Shown piece after piece: positions 25,565 through 34,982 of a DNA stretch of 64,000 nt. A program made the position numbers and the translations under genes. The stretch lies in contig NZ_FNHP01000008.1 in the NCBI RefSeq assembly GCF_900103645.1, positions 86,822-150,821 of the forward strand, read 5' to 3'. How positions within the stretch are numbered: the stretch's first letter is position 1; the number at the start of each line of letters is the position of its first letter. This DNA comes from Oryzisolibacter propanilivorax (GTDB lineage: Bacteria > Pseudomonadota > Gammaproteobacteria > Burkholderiales > Burkholderiaceae_C). The notes under the pieces are model-generated. The model saw only the letters and a list, made by a program, of their open reading frames with translations. It did not search any database and was not told where the DNA came from.

Positions 25565-26379
25565 GGCGCAGGTCGCGCAGCTGCGCGCAGGCGCAACTCG
25601 TAGCGCGTCACCAGCACGGCGGCGACCAGCACCAGTGCCGCCAGGCCCCACCAGGTCAGCACATAGGCCAAGTGGCTGTTGTGGAAGCGCACCACGGTCA
25701 GGCCGGCGCGCGGCCAGGGGGCATTCAGGTCAGGCGGTGCGTCGGGCGCTGCCTGCGGCCCGGGCAGGCCCTGGTCGATGAAGAACGGCGCGGCGTGCGG
25801 CAGGCCCTGCGCCTGGGCGATGGCCTGCACGTCGCGCGAATGCCAGCGGCCCTCGGCCGGCGCGTTGCGGCGCAGAAAGCCGCCGCCGGGCTCGCCCATG
25901 CGCAACAGGCCGACCACTTGGACGTCGCCGCTGGCGCTGGCGATCGGATCCTGCCGCGCCCAGTCGGCGCGCAGCGCCTGCGGGATGAAGCCTCGGTTGA
26001 CCAGCACCTGGCCGCTGCCGTCCGCCAGTTGCAGCGGCGTCAGCACCCACCAGCCGGCGCCCAGGGCCGTAGTGGCCTGGGTCAGCACGGTCTTGTCCGC
26101 CAGCCAGCGCCCGGCGGCGTGTACCGGCTGGTACTCGTGCGTGTCGGCACGCACCTGCGGCCACTGCGCGGCGGCAGGCAGCGCCACGGGCGCGGCCTGC
26201 AGGTGCCGCTCAACCCGCTCGATCAGGTCGAGCTTCCACACGCGCCGCTCCAGCTGCCACCACCCCAGCGCCGCGAACAGCGCAAAAAGCGCAACGCCCG
26301 CCAGCGCCAGCAGGGCCAGCGCGGCGGGCGGATGCGGCCGGCGCGGGGTGCGCGCGGGCCGGATGGGGTCAAGCGTCAA
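25561..26379 (-). CDS. SURF1-family oxidase assembly protein
   Basis: About 272 residues from a TTG (26379) that overlaps the cyoD stop as TTGA; the longer open frame to 26469 only shadows cyoD. Two membrane segments (about 20-40 and 240-262) enclose a periplasmic domain with the SURF1 features ALGWWQLERR at the first helix exit, VLVNRGFIP and the C-terminal NSHLAYVLTWWGLA. SURF1 helps insert haem into cytochrome oxidase subunit I. It sits where cyoE is found in E. coli. Its stop overlaps the regB start. Confidence 0.82.
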   Translation of the reverse strand: MTLDPIRPARTPRRPHPPAALALLALAGVALFALFAALGWWQLERRVWKLDLIERVERHLQAAPVALPAAAQWPQVRADTHEYQPVHAAGRWLADKTVLTQATTALGAGWWVLTPLQLADGSGQVLVNRGFIPQALRADWARQDPIASASGDVQVVGLLRMGEPGGGFLRRNAPAEGRWHSRDVQAIAQAQGLPHAAPFFIDQGLPGPQAAPDAPPDLNAPWPRAGLTVVRFHNSHLAYVLTWWGLAALVLVAAVLVTRYELRLRAAARPAP

Positions 26380-26798
26380 GGTGTGTGGCGGTGCGCCGGG
26401 GCGGAGGCCGGCGCCATCGGGTTGGCGTGGTCCGGCATCATGTGCGCGTTCATGTGGAACATGACCCACAGCGTGCCGGAGATCGTCACCGCCACGAAGA
26501 CCACCGCGAAGATGGTGGACAAGAGCGTCCAGCCGCCCTGGATCTTGCCGTTCATGTGCAGGAAGTAGACCATGTGCACGATGATCTGCACGGCGGCCAG
26601 CACCCCCAGCACCACCACCAGCGTGGCCTTGTCCTGGATAACGCCGGCCATGACCAGCCAGAACGGAATCACCGTCAGGACGACGGCCAGCACGAAGCCC
26701 TTCACATAGTCGCCCATGGTGACGTGCAGGTCGTCGTGTTCCTCGTGCCCATGGCCGTGGTCGGCGTGGGCGGCATGCAGGTGTTGTTGCGCGCTCAT
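26376..26798 (-). CDS. cyoD: Cytochrome o ubiquinol oxidase subunit IV
   Basis: 140 residues from ATG 26798 (a GTG at 26804 overlapping the cyoC stop is the alternative). A His-rich N-terminus (about 5-28) precedes three membrane helices, with the family segment QIIVHMVYFLHMN near residue 75-87. Subunit IV assists assembly and copper binding of bo3 oxidase. The longer-than-usual His-rich leader might bind metal. It is placed between cyoC and SURF1, all with overlapping ends. Confidence 0.88.
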   Translation of the reverse strand: MSAQQHLHAAHADHGHGHEEHDDLHVTMGDYVKGFVLAVVLTVIPFWLVMAGVIQDKATLVVVLGVLAAVQIIVHMVYFLHMNGKIQGGWTLLSTIFAVVFVAVTISGTLWVMFHMNAHMMPDHANPMAPASAPAHRHTP

Positions 26799-26800
26799 GG

Positions 26801-27460
26801 TCACAGCACTCCCATCAGATAGACGAAGGTGAACACGCCGACCCAGACTACGTCCAGGAAGTGCCAGAACATGGACAGGCAGTTGATGCGGCGCACGTTG
26901 GCGGGGGTGATGCCGTGGCGCTTGATCTGCACCATCAGCGTCACCAGCCAGATGATGCCGAAGGTGACGTGCAGGCCGTGCGTGCCCACCAGGGTGAAGA
27001 ACGACGACAGGAAAGCGCTGGTCTGCGGCGTCGCGCCCTCGTGGATCAGGTGCGCGAACTCATACAGCTCCACCGCCAGGAAGGCCAGGCCCAGCAGGCC
27101 GGTGATGGCCAGCCACAGCAGCGTGCCGCCCACGTTTTTCGCCTGCTTTTGCAGCATGGCGAAGCCGAAGGTGATGGACGACAGCAGCAGGAAGGCCGTG
27201 TTGATGGCCACCAGCTTGAGGTCGAACAGCTCGGCGCCCGTGGGGCCGCCGGCGTACGCCCGGCCCAGCACGCCGTAGGTGGCGAACAGCGCCGCGAAGA
27301 TGAGCACGTCGCTCATCAGGTACAGCCAGAAGCCCAGCGAGGTGCCGTTTTCCGGGTGCGGCTCGTGCGCCAGGTGGTAGGTGCGCTGCGCGGGGGCAGC
27401 GCTCGGGGCCTTGGCGGCGGTCGCCGCCGCGCCGGGGTGGGTCAGGGTGATGTCAGACAT
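26801..27460 (-). CDS. cyoC: Cytochrome o ubiquinol oxidase subunit III
   Basis: 219 residues with five membrane helices. Family segments include [19 protein letters not shown] near 43-61, [13 protein letters not shown] near 130-142, [14 protein letters not shown] and the C-terminal [17 protein letters not shown]. It is the COX3-type subunit of the proton-pumping bo3 quinol oxidase in the inner membrane. The start overlaps the cyoB stop by eight bases. A Thr/Ala-rich N-terminal tail of about 25 residues precedes the conserved part. Confidence 0.92.
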   Translation of the reverse strand: MSDITLTHPGAAATAAKAPSAAPAQRTYHLAHEPHPENGTSLGFWLYLMSDVLIFAALFATYGVLGRAYAGGPTGAELFDLKLVAINTAFLLLSSITFGFAMLQKQAKNVGGTLLWLAITGLLGLAFLAVELYEFAHLIHEGATPQTSAFLSSFFTLVGTHGLHVTFGIIWLVTLMVQIKRHGITPANVRRINCLSMFWHFLDVVWVGVFTFVYLMGVL

Positions 27461-29465
27461 GGGCAGCCTGGGCCAGTTGCCGGGTGCGCAGCGCTTCTGC
27501 GTCGGCCACGTCGGCCGCCGGGATGTAGTAGTCGCGCTGGTAGTTGAAGGTATGCACGATGGTGGCCAGGATGATGGCCGCCAGCGAGCCGATGGCCAGC
27601 GGCCACATGTGCCAGATCATGGCGAAGCCGAACAGCGTGGACAGCATCGCGATCACAAAGCCCGCCGCCGTGTTGGCCGGCATGTGGATCGGCGCGAAGC
27701 CCGACAGCGGACGCTGGTAGCCGTGCTTCTTCATGTCCCACCAGGCATCGATCTCGTAGGCCACCGGCGTGAACGCGAAGTTGTACTGCGGTGGCGGCGA
27801 CGAGGTGGCCCACTCCAGCGTGCGCGCGTCCCACGGGTCGCCCGTCAGGTCGCGCAACTCGCTGCGGCGCTGGAAGCTCACCGCCAGCTGGATCAGGAAG
27901 CAGGCGATGCCGGCAGCGATCAGCACCGCGCCGAAGGCAGCGACCACGAAGAACGGCTGCACCGTCGGGTCCTCGAAGTGGCTCACGCGACGCGTCACGC
28001 CCATCAGGCCCAGGATGTAGGGCGGCAGGAACGCCACCCAAAAGCCGGTGAGCCAGAACCAGAACGAGGCCTTGCCCCACGACTCGACCAGGCGGTAGCC
28101 GAAGGCCTTCGGGAACCAGTAGTTGATGCCGGCGAACACCGCGAACACCACGCCGCCGATGATCACGTTGTGGAAGTGCGCCACCAGGAACAGCGAGTTG
28201 TGCAGCACGAAGTCCGCCGGCGGCACGGCCAGCAGCACGCCCGTCATGCCGCCGATGGCAAACGTCACCATGAAGCCGATGGTCCACATCATGGGCACCG
28301 TGAAGCGGATGCGGCCACGGTACATGGTGAACAGCCAGTTGAAGATCTTGGCGCCCGTCGGGATCGAGATGATCATCGTCGTGATGCCGAAGAAGGTGTT
28401 CACCGTTGCGCCCGAGCCCATGGTGAAGAAGTGGTGCAGCCACACCAGATACGACAGGATGGTGATGACCACCGTGGCGTACACCATCGAGGTGTAGCCG
28501 AACAGGCGCTTGCGCGCGAAGGTGGGCACGATCTCCGAGTACACACCAAACGCCGGCAGCACCAGGATGTAGACCTCGGGGTGGCCCCAGATCCAGATCA
28601 GGTTCACGTACAGCATGGAGTTGCCCCCCAGGTCGTTCGTGAAGAAGTGCGTGCCGAGGTAGCGGTCCAGCGTCATCAGCACCAGCGCGGCGGTGAGGAT
28701 GGGGAAGGTGGCCACGATCAGCGCGTTGGTGCACAGGGCGGTCCAGGTGAAGATGGGCATCTTCATCAGCTGCATGCCCGGCGCGCGCATCTTGATGATG
28801 GTCACGATCAGGTTGATGCCCGACAGCGTCGTGCCCACCCCCGCGACCTGCAGGCCCCAGATGTAGTAGTCCAGCCCCACGCCCGGGTCCTGCGCGCCCA
28901 GGTTGGACAGCGCCAGCCAGCCCGAGGTGGAGAACTCGCCCAGGAACAGCGACAGCATGACCAGCACGGCGCCGCCGGTGGTCATCCAGAAGCTGAAGTT
29001 GTTCAGGAACGGGAAGGACACGTCGCGCGCGCCGATCTGCAGCGGCACCAGGTAGTTCATCAACCCGGTGACGAACGGCATGGCCACGAAGAAGATCATG
29101 ATCACGCCGTGGGCGGTGAAGATCTGGTCGTAGTGGTGCGGCGGCAGGTAGCCCAGGTTCTCGCCCACGGCCATGGCCTGGTGCAGGCGCATCATGATCG
29201 CGTCGGCGAAGCCGCGCAGGAACATGACCAGGCCCAGGATCATGTACATGATGCCGATCTTCTTGTGGTCGATGGAGCAGATCCAGTCGCGCCACAGCGG
29301 GCCCCACAGGCGGTATTTGGACAGTGCGGCCAGCACCACCAGGCCACCCAGTACCACGGCGATGAAGGTCCACAGCACGATCGGCTCGTGCGCCATGGGA
29401 ACGGAATCCCAGGTGATGCGCCCCAGCAGCCAGTGGGGCGGCGACGTCATGTGTTCAGGAGACAT
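27453..29465 (-). CDS. cyoB: Cytochrome o ubiquinol oxidase subunit I
   Basis: 670 residues, a haem-copper oxidase catalytic subunit. The active-site signature is seen as [20 protein letters not shown] with the His-Tyr cross-link pair, and the copper ligands are in [11 protein letters not shown]. Haem ligands lie in the MRLHQAM and [10 protein letters not shown] segments. It reduces O2 to water using ubiquinol and pumps protons. Length and N-terminal extension fit CyoB rather than cytochrome c oxidase. It is the second gene of the operon, 47 bases after cyoA. Confidence 0.96.
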   Translation of the reverse strand: MSPEHMTSPPHWLLGRITWDSVPMAHEPIVLWTFIAVVLGGLVVLAALSKYRLWGPLWRDWICSIDHKKIGIMYMILGLVMFLRGFADAIMMRLHQAMAVGENLGYLPPHHYDQIFTAHGVIMIFFVAMPFVTGLMNYLVPLQIGARDVSFPFLNNFSFWMTTGGAVLVMLSLFLGEFSTSGWLALSNLGAQDPGVGLDYYIWGLQVAGVGTTLSGINLIVTIIKMRAPGMQLMKMPIFTWTALCTNALIVATFPILTAALVLMTLDRYLGTHFFTNDLGGNSMLYVNLIWIWGHPEVYILVLPAFGVYSEIVPTFARKRLFGYTSMVYATVVITILSYLVWLHHFFTMGSGATVNTFFGITTMIISIPTGAKIFNWLFTMYRGRIRFTVPMMWTIGFMVTFAIGGMTGVLLAVPPADFVLHNSLFLVAHFHNVIIGGVVFAVFAGINYWFPKAFGYRLVESWGKASFWFWLTGFWVAFLPPYILGLMGVTRRVSHFEDPTVQPFFVVAAFGAVLIAAGIACFLIQLAVSFQRRSELRDLTGDPWDARTLEWATSSPPPQYNFAFTPVAYEIDAWWDMKKHGYQRPLSGFAPIHMPANTAAGFVIAMLSTLFGFAMIWHMWPLAIGSLAAIILATIVHTFNYQRDYYIPAADVADAEALRTRQLAQAAHV

Positions 29466-29512
29466 AGCGAATTCGGCGTTGTTTCTCGTGGGCTATCGGA
29501 GGGGCGGCGGGC

Positions 29513-30463
29513 TCAGTGGCTGCCTGCCTGGGGCGTGACGGCGCGCGCGTCCTTGGCCATTTCGGTCTGGTGCATGCAGGTATGGCCATCCTCGACGCAG
29601 CGGTTGAGCACGCGGTCGTACAGATCGGCCTGGACGCTGGCGAAGCGCTGCACCGGGTCGCGCTCGCTGGGCTTGGCCAGCTGCAGGTAGCTGGCCTGGT
29701 CGAGCGCCTTGCCGTCCGCGCGTGCCTGCTCGACCCAGCGCTGGAAATCGGCTTCGGGCAGTCCATGGAACTTGAACGTCATACCTGAAAACCCTGGGCC
29801 GCTGTAGTGCGAGGCCAGCCCCGGATACACGCCGGCGCGGTTGATGATGGCATTCAGCTCGGTCTGCATGCCGGGCATGGCGTAGATCATGCCGGCCAGG
29901 TCAGGCACGTAGAACGCATTCATGGTCGAGGTGGCGGTGAGCTTGAACAGGATCGGCCGGTCCACCGGCGCCGCCAGCTCGTTCACCGTGGCGATGCCTT
30001 GCTCGGGGTAGACGAACAGCCATTTCCAGTCCATGGCCACCACCTGCACCTCCAGCGGCTTCACGCCTTCGGCCAGCGGGCGCTGGGCGTCGATGCGGTC
30101 CAGCGGCCGGTACGGGTCCAGCTTGTGCGTGCCGATCCAAGTGATGGCACCCAGGGCGATGATGATCATCAGCGGCACCGTCCAGATCACCAGCTCCAGC
30201 ACCGTGGAGTGGTGCCAGTCCGGCTCGTATGGCGCCGACTGGTTCGACTGGCGGTACTTCCAGGCGAACACCAGCGTGGCGATGATGACCGGCACGATGA
30301 TCAGGAGCATCAGCAGCGTGGCGGTGATGACCAGGTTGCCCTGCTGGGCCGCCACGTCGCCGGCCGGGTTGAGCACGACGGCCTTGCTGCAGCCAGCCAG
30401 CGCGACGCTGGCAGCGACCGCCGCCAGCCAGGCCGACGCTCGGAAGGGTTGATTTTTCAACAT
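29513..30463 (-). CDS. cyoA: Cytochrome o ubiquinol oxidase subunit II (lipoprotein)
   Basis: About 316 residues from the ATG at 30463, which gives a proper lipoprotein signal ending in the lipobox VALAGC; the upstream in-frame start at 30496 would spoil it. Two membrane helices follow, then a cupredoxin-like periplasmic domain (MDWKWLFVYPEQGIA, about 150-165) without the CuA cysteine ligands, as in quinol oxidases. The end has HTCMHQTEMAKD. It heads the operon cyoABCD-SURF1-regBA. The upstream gap holds FNR-like boxes. Confidence 0.93.
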   Translation of the reverse strand: MLKNQPFRASAWLAAVAASVALAGCSKAVVLNPAGDVAAQQGNLVITATLLMLLIIVPVIIATLVFAWKYRQSNQSAPYEPDWHHSTVLELVIWTVPLMIIIALGAITWIGTHKLDPYRPLDRIDAQRPLAEGVKPLEVQVVAMDWKWLFVYPEQGIATVNELAAPVDRPILFKLTATSTMNAFYVPDLAGMIYAMPGMQTELNAIINRAGVYPGLASHYSGPGFSGMTFKFHGLPEADFQRWVEQARADGKALDQASYLQLAKPSERDPVQRFASVQADLYDRVLNRCVEDGHTCMHQTEMAKDARAVTPQAGSH

Positions 30464-30576
30464 GCGAGAAAGTAGGGGAAAACCGGCACGCGCCAACGGC
30501 CCGTGTTGCGGGTAAATGCGGATGGATCGGCAACTCGCAACTGTAATACCGCTAGCGCATGCGCGGGTGGGACATT

Positions 30577-30590
30577 TTGTCCTGCATCAA
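30577..30590. promoter_or_regulatory. FNR/ANR-like box upstream of cyoA (weaker)
   Basis: TTGTC-CTGC-ATCAA compared with the FNR consensus TTGAT-N4-ATCAA; one half is perfect, the other has two mismatches. It lies 114 bases upstream of the cyoA start. Confidence 0.35.
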
Positions 30591-30715
30591 GAAGTGCCGG
30601 TTGTGGCAAGCGGGTCAACACCGGGGTTGAGGCAGCGCAAGACAAATTTACCCGCCGTGTGCGGTGAAAGCTCACTTGTTGGCCCTGGAGCTTGGGTGTA
30701 GAACGTGCGGCAGGC

Positions 30716-30729
30716 TTGAGATGCATCAA
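30716..30729. promoter_or_regulatory. FNR/ANR-like box in the cyoA/MFS divergent region
   Basis: TTGAG-ATGC-ATCAA differs from the FNR consensus by one base. It lies 37 bases before the MFS start and about 250 bases upstream of cyoA, so it could control either promoter in response to oxygen. Confidence 0.5.
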
Positions 30730-30765
30730 GCGGTCTGACCACCCTCGTCCAAGGAGTTGCCACAC

Positions 30766-32103
30766 ATGCACAGCAGTTCAATGGCCATGCCCCTGCATGG
30801 CGCCCGGGGCGACGCCTCGCTGGAACACGCCGACACGCACGAGGACGTCACCCCTTCCGAAATCGCCGTGGGCGTGATCATCGGGCGGGCATCCGAGTAT
30901 TTCGATTTCTTCGTCTTCGGCATCGCCTGCGTGCTGGTGTTCCCGCAGCTGATGTTCCCGTTCCTGTCGCCGCTGGCCGGCACGCTGGCGGCGTTCGGCG
31001 TGTTCGCCCTGGCCTTCATCGCGCGACCGTTCGGCACCGCGCTGTTCATGGCGGTGCAGCGCCTCTGGGGACGCGGCACCAAGCTGACCCTGGCGCTGTT
31101 CCTGCTGGGCAGCAGCACCGTCAGCATGGCGCTGATGCCGGGTTACGAGAGCGCCGGCACGGCCGCCATCGCGGCGCTGGTGCTGCTGCGCATCGGCCAG
31201 GGCGTGGCCACCGGCGGCTCCTGGGACGGCCTGCCGTCGCTGCTGGCCATGGCGGCACCGAAGGAGCGGCGCGGCTGGTACGCCATGGTCGGCCAGCTGG
31301 GTGCGCCCGCCGGCTTCGTGCTGGCGGCGGCGCTGTTCGCCTACCTGTACAGCCACCTGACGAGCGCAGAGTTCCTGGCCTGGGGCTGGCGCTATCCGTT
31401 CTGCGTGGCGTTCGCCATCAACGTGGTGGCGCTGTTCGCGCGCCTGCGCCTGGTGGTCGGGCAGTCGTATGCCGAGTTGCTCGAGGAGCGCGAGCTGCAA
31501 CCCGTGGGCGCGGCGCAGCTGCTGCGCGAGGAGGGCGGCAACGTCTTCCTGGGCGCGTTCGCCGCGCTGGCCAGCTTCGCCCTGTTCCATGTGGTGACCA
31601 TCTTCCCACTGTCGTGGATCTCGCTGTATTCCGAGCGCAGCATGACCAGCGTGCTGAACGTGCAGGTGCTGGGTGCGTTGCTGGCCGGCTGCGCGGTGAT
31701 GCTGTCCGGCCAACTGGCCGACCGCATCGGCCGGCGCAATCTGCTGGGCGGCATGGCGGTGCTGATCGGGCTGTTCAGCATCGCTGCGCCCTGGCTGCTG
31801 GACGGCAGCGTGACCGGCGGCAACATCTTCTTGCTGGTGGGCTTCGTGCTGCTGGGCCTGTCGTATGGTCAGGCCTCGGGCACGGTGACGGCCAACTTTT
31901 CGCCGCAGCTGCGCTACACCGGCGCGGCCTTGTCGTCCGACCTGGCGTGGCTGTTCGGCGCTGCCTTTGCGCCGCTGGTGGCGCTGGGCCTGTCGTCGCG
32001 CTTTGGGCTGGTGGGCGTCAGCGCCTATCTGCTCTCGGGCGTGGCGTGCACGCTGCTGGCGCTGCGCATCAACCGCCTGATCGAGCAGCAGCAGCGCGCC
32101 TGA
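30766..32103 (+). CDS. MFS transporter (MHS/sugar-acid symporter type)
   Basis: 445 residues with about 12 membrane helices. AAGGAG at 30751-30756 sits nine bases before the ATG at 30766, so this start is preferred to the TTG at 30757. The N-terminal ASEYFDFFVFGIACVLVFP and GQGVATGGSWDG segments resemble metabolite:H+ symporters of the MHS branch. The loop between helices 2 and 3 is atypical, and the substrate is unknown. It diverges from the cyo operon and has two terminator-like hairpins after its stop. Confidence 0.75.
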   Translation: MHSSSMAMPLHGARGDASLEHADTHEDVTPSEIAVGVIIGRASEYFDFFVFGIACVLVFPQLMFPFLSPLAGTLAAFGVFALAFIARPFGTALFMAVQRLWGRGTKLTLALFLLGSSTVSMALMPGYESAGTAAIAALVLLRIGQGVATGGSWDGLPSLLAMAAPKERRGWYAMVGQLGAPAGFVLAAALFAYLYSHLTSAEFLAWGWRYPFCVAFAINVVALFARLRLVVGQSYAELLEERELQPVGAAQLLREEGGNVFLGAFAALASFALFHVVTIFPLSWISLYSERSMTSVLNVQVLGALLAGCAVMLSGQLADRIGRRNLLGGMAVLIGLFSIAAPWLLDGSVTGGNIFLLVGFVLLGLSYGQASGTVTANFSPQLRYTGAALSSDLAWLFGAAFAPLVALGLSSRFGLVGVSAYLLSGVACTLLALRINRLIEQQQRA

Positions 32104-32104
32104 G

Positions 32105-32146
32105 CACATTGCGCCGGCAACATGCCCGCGCAATGTGGACGTTTTT
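32105..32146 (+). terminator. Terminator of the MFS gene
   Basis: CACATTGCGC (32105-32114) pairs exactly with GCGCAATGTG (32128-32137), followed after four bases by five T's (32142-32146). It begins two bases after the stop codon. Confidence 0.75.
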
Positions 32147-32147
32147 G

Positions 32148-32200
32148 GCTGCCGGCCCTTGCACAGCAAGCGCCGGCAGCTATTTTTTTGCTAGCTGCAG
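32148..32200. repeat. Dispersed inverted-repeat element acting as a second terminator
   Basis: GCTGCCGGC (32148-32156) and GCCGGCAGC (32172-32180) enclose inner arms CTTGC/GCAAG, then TATTTTTTT and a GCTAGCTGCAGGCCC end. Same family as the other copies; on the + strand it forms a near-perfect hairpin with a T-run behind the MFS terminator. Confidence 0.65.
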
Positions 32201-32215
32201 GCCCGCCGTGCGTCC

Positions 32216-33313
32216 TCAGTCCTTGGGCCGGAAGCCAATGACCAGCGACGGCGGCACGCGTCCGTCCACGTCGCGCGGCAGGGTTTCGGTCTTGTGCAGG
32301 GCGCGCACCACGGCCTCGTCCCAGGACTTATTGCCGCTGGACTGCACCACGCGCACGCTGGTGATGGTGCCGTCCGGCGCCGCACGCACCTCCACCTCGG
32401 CGCGCGGGTTGCCCGAGACGGCATCCGGGTAGACGATGTTGGGCCGCACCTTGGCCGCCACCTTGCCGCCGTAGCCGGCGGAGATGCCGCTGCCGCCCGC
32501 GCCCTTGGACGCGCCGCCCGGGCCGCTGTTGCGCTGTGCGCTGCCGCTGGCGCTGTCGTCACCGGTGGCGCCAGCCAGGCCGGCGATGCGGCGCAGCTGC
32601 TCCTTGCGCAGCTCCTCGGCGCGTTTTTCCTCGGCTTCGGCGCGGCGCTTGTCCTCGGCGGCCTTTTTCTTCTTCTGCTCTTCGGCGCGCGCTTGCTTCT
32701 CGCGCTCCGCCTTCTCGGCTTTTTCACGCTCGGCCTTCTCGCGTTCGGCTTTTTCGGCCTTCTCGCGCTGCGCTTTTTCCTTCTCGGCCTTCTCGCGCTG
32801 CGCCTTGTCGCGCTCGGCTTTTTCACGCTCGGCCTTTTGCTGTGCCTGGCGCTCTTTCTTTTCCTGCTCCAGGCGCTCGCGGCGCTCTTCTTCCTTGCGC
32901 TCGCGCTCGCGCTTGTCGCGCTCCTGCTGTTGCTGGCGTTTCTTGTCTTCTTCCAGGCGCTTTTTCTTCTCGCGCTCCAGGGCAATGTCGGCCTCGCGCG
33001 TGTCGGGCACGGCAGCCTTGGGTGGTGGCGCAGGGGGCGGCGGAGGCGGCGCCGGGCGCGGCGCGGGGGCCGGTGCCGGCCGCGGCGCAGGCGGCGGGGG
33101 TGTCGGGTCGCTGGCGCGCGGCGCGGCCTGTTGCGGCACGGCCGACCACAGCTCTGCCTGCACGGCCGGCGCATCGTCGCTGGCCTTCCAGTGCACGCCC
33201 CAGGTCAATGCGCCGATCAGCACCAGGTGCGCCAGCACCGCCAGCGCGACGGCGCGCGAGCGCCCGGGCGGGCGCGGAGGGGCAAACTGGTCGCGTTCAC
33301 TGGCGGGGGACAT
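32216..33313 (-). CDS. tolA: TolA cell-envelope protein
   Basis: 365 residues. One membrane helix (about 20-40) anchors it in the inner membrane; a Pro/Ala-rich linker (55-100) and a long Lys/Glu/Arg-rich helix (about 105-245) span the periplasm; residues 270-365 are a TonB/TolA C-terminal domain ([20 protein letters not shown]). TolA uses proton force from TolQR to pull on the TolB-Pal system at the septum. The start is the ATG at 33313; a TTG three codons earlier is less likely. It ends the operon; no tolB or pal follows. Confidence 0.88.
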   Translation of the reverse strand: MSPASERDQFAPPRPPGRSRAVALAVLAHLVLIGALTWGVHWKASDDAPAVQAELWSAVPQQAAPRASDPTPPPPAPRPAPAPAPRPAPPPPPPAPPPKAAVPDTREADIALEREKKKRLEEDKKRQQQQERDKRERERKEEERRERLEQEKKERQAQQKAEREKAERDKAQREKAEKEKAQREKAEKAEREKAEREKAEKAEREKQARAEEQKKKKAAEDKRRAEAEEKRAEELRKEQLRRIAGLAGATGDDSASGSAQRNSGPGGASKGAGGSGISAGYGGKVAAKVRPNIVYPDAVSGNPRAEVEVRAAPDGTITSVRVVQSSGNKSWDEAVVRALHKTETLPRDVDGRVPPSLVIGFRPKD

Positions 33314-33393
33314 GCGGCGCAAGGACTCCTGAAGAACGCCGGCGGCGCGGCGTGGGACAAAGGAACGGGGAGGGGGCGAAGGGCGCGGCGGCT

Positions 33394-33816
33394 TCAGCCG
33401 CCGCTCTTGACGGCCAGCGCCACGCGTTGCACGCCGGCGCGCTGCAGCGCCGCCATGGCCTGCATCACGGCGTCATAGGACACGCCCTTGTCGGCGCTGA
33501 TCAGCACCGGCGTGTCCTCGGGCTGGTCCTTGAGCCAGGCGCTGGCGGTCTGCCCCAGGTTCTGCAGCGCCACCGGGCGCTCGTTGCCGTCGGTCTTGAA
33601 GCGCAGGCTGCCGTCGTGCTCGACGATCACGTCGGCGCGCGTCTTGGGCACCTTGGCGCCCTTGCCAACGGACGGTACGTTGACCGAGCTGGGCGTGAGC
33701 ATCGGCGCAGTCACCATGAAGATGATGAGCAGCACCAGCATCACGTCGATGAACGGCACCATGTTGATTTCGTTCATGGAGCGGCGGCGGCTGCCGCGCG
33801 AGGCGAGGGCGGGCAT
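33394..33816 (-). CDS. tolR: TolR/ExbD-type biopolymer transport protein
   Basis: 140 residues with one N-terminal membrane helix preceded by [20 protein letters not shown]; the Asp in FIDVML is the conserved proton-channel residue. The periplasmic domain (45-140) ends [20 protein letters not shown]. With TolQ it forms the proton-driven stator of the Tol system. It lies between tolQ (36 bases upstream) and tolA (80 bases downstream). Context with TolA and YbgC favours TolR over ExbD. Confidence 0.9.
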   Translation of the reverse strand: MPALASRGSRRRSMNEINMVPFIDVMLVLLIIFMVTAPMLTPSSVNVPSVGKGAKVPKTRADVIVEHDGSLRFKTDGNERPVALQNLGQTASAWLKDQPEDTPVLISADKGVSYDAVMQAMAALQRAGVQRVALAVKSGG

Positions 33817-33852
33817 GCGGAAACAGGTCCTTGGAAGCGGGTGGCGGGTCGG

Positions 33853-34550
<698 letters not shown>

Positions 34551-34554
<4 letters not shown>

Positions 34555-34979
34555 GGAGATGGAAGCAGTCGTTGCAAAACGGCAGGGGGAATGCGCGCGG
34601 GGCGCAGCGTGGCGGCATCCACCCAGCCGATGCGGATGGTGCCCTCGCACAGCAGGGTGTCGGGTGCGCCGCCGGCGGCGCCCGGTCTCAGGGCCTGCTG
34701 CGCGATTGTCAGCGATGCCCGGCCGCTCTCCAGCGCTCGCGCCGTAACAATCAGTTCATCGTCCAGCCGCGCCGGCGCCAGGTAGCGCAGCTGCACGTCG
34801 GTGACGACGAACATGCCGCCGGCGCTCTCGCGCAGCGCCTGCTGGCCCAGGCCCAGCGAACGCAGCCACTCGGTGCGCGCACGCTCGAAGAATTTCAGGT
34901 AGTTGGCATAGAACACGATGCCCCCGGCGTCCGTGTCCTCCCAGTAGATGCGGACCGGCCAGGTGAATGCCATCGCCAT
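34551..34979 (-). CDS. ybgC: YbgC-type acyl-CoA thioesterase
   Basis: 142 residues, hot-dog fold. The catalytic motif [20 protein letters not shown] (residues 12-31) with the nucleophile Asp is intact, as is the [12 protein letters not shown] helix after it. YbgC hydrolyses short-chain acyl-CoAs and is associated with phospholipid enzymes at the membrane; it is the conserved first gene of tol-pal operons. The start lies three bases after the aminotransferase stop, and the end overlaps tolQ. Confidence 0.9.
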
Positions 34980-34982
34980 GCG

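Noticed and set aside
27381..29690. 769-residue His/Arg/Gln-rich + strand frame opposite cyoB
   Set aside because: Antisense of cyoB; amino acid composition is that of a shadow frame.
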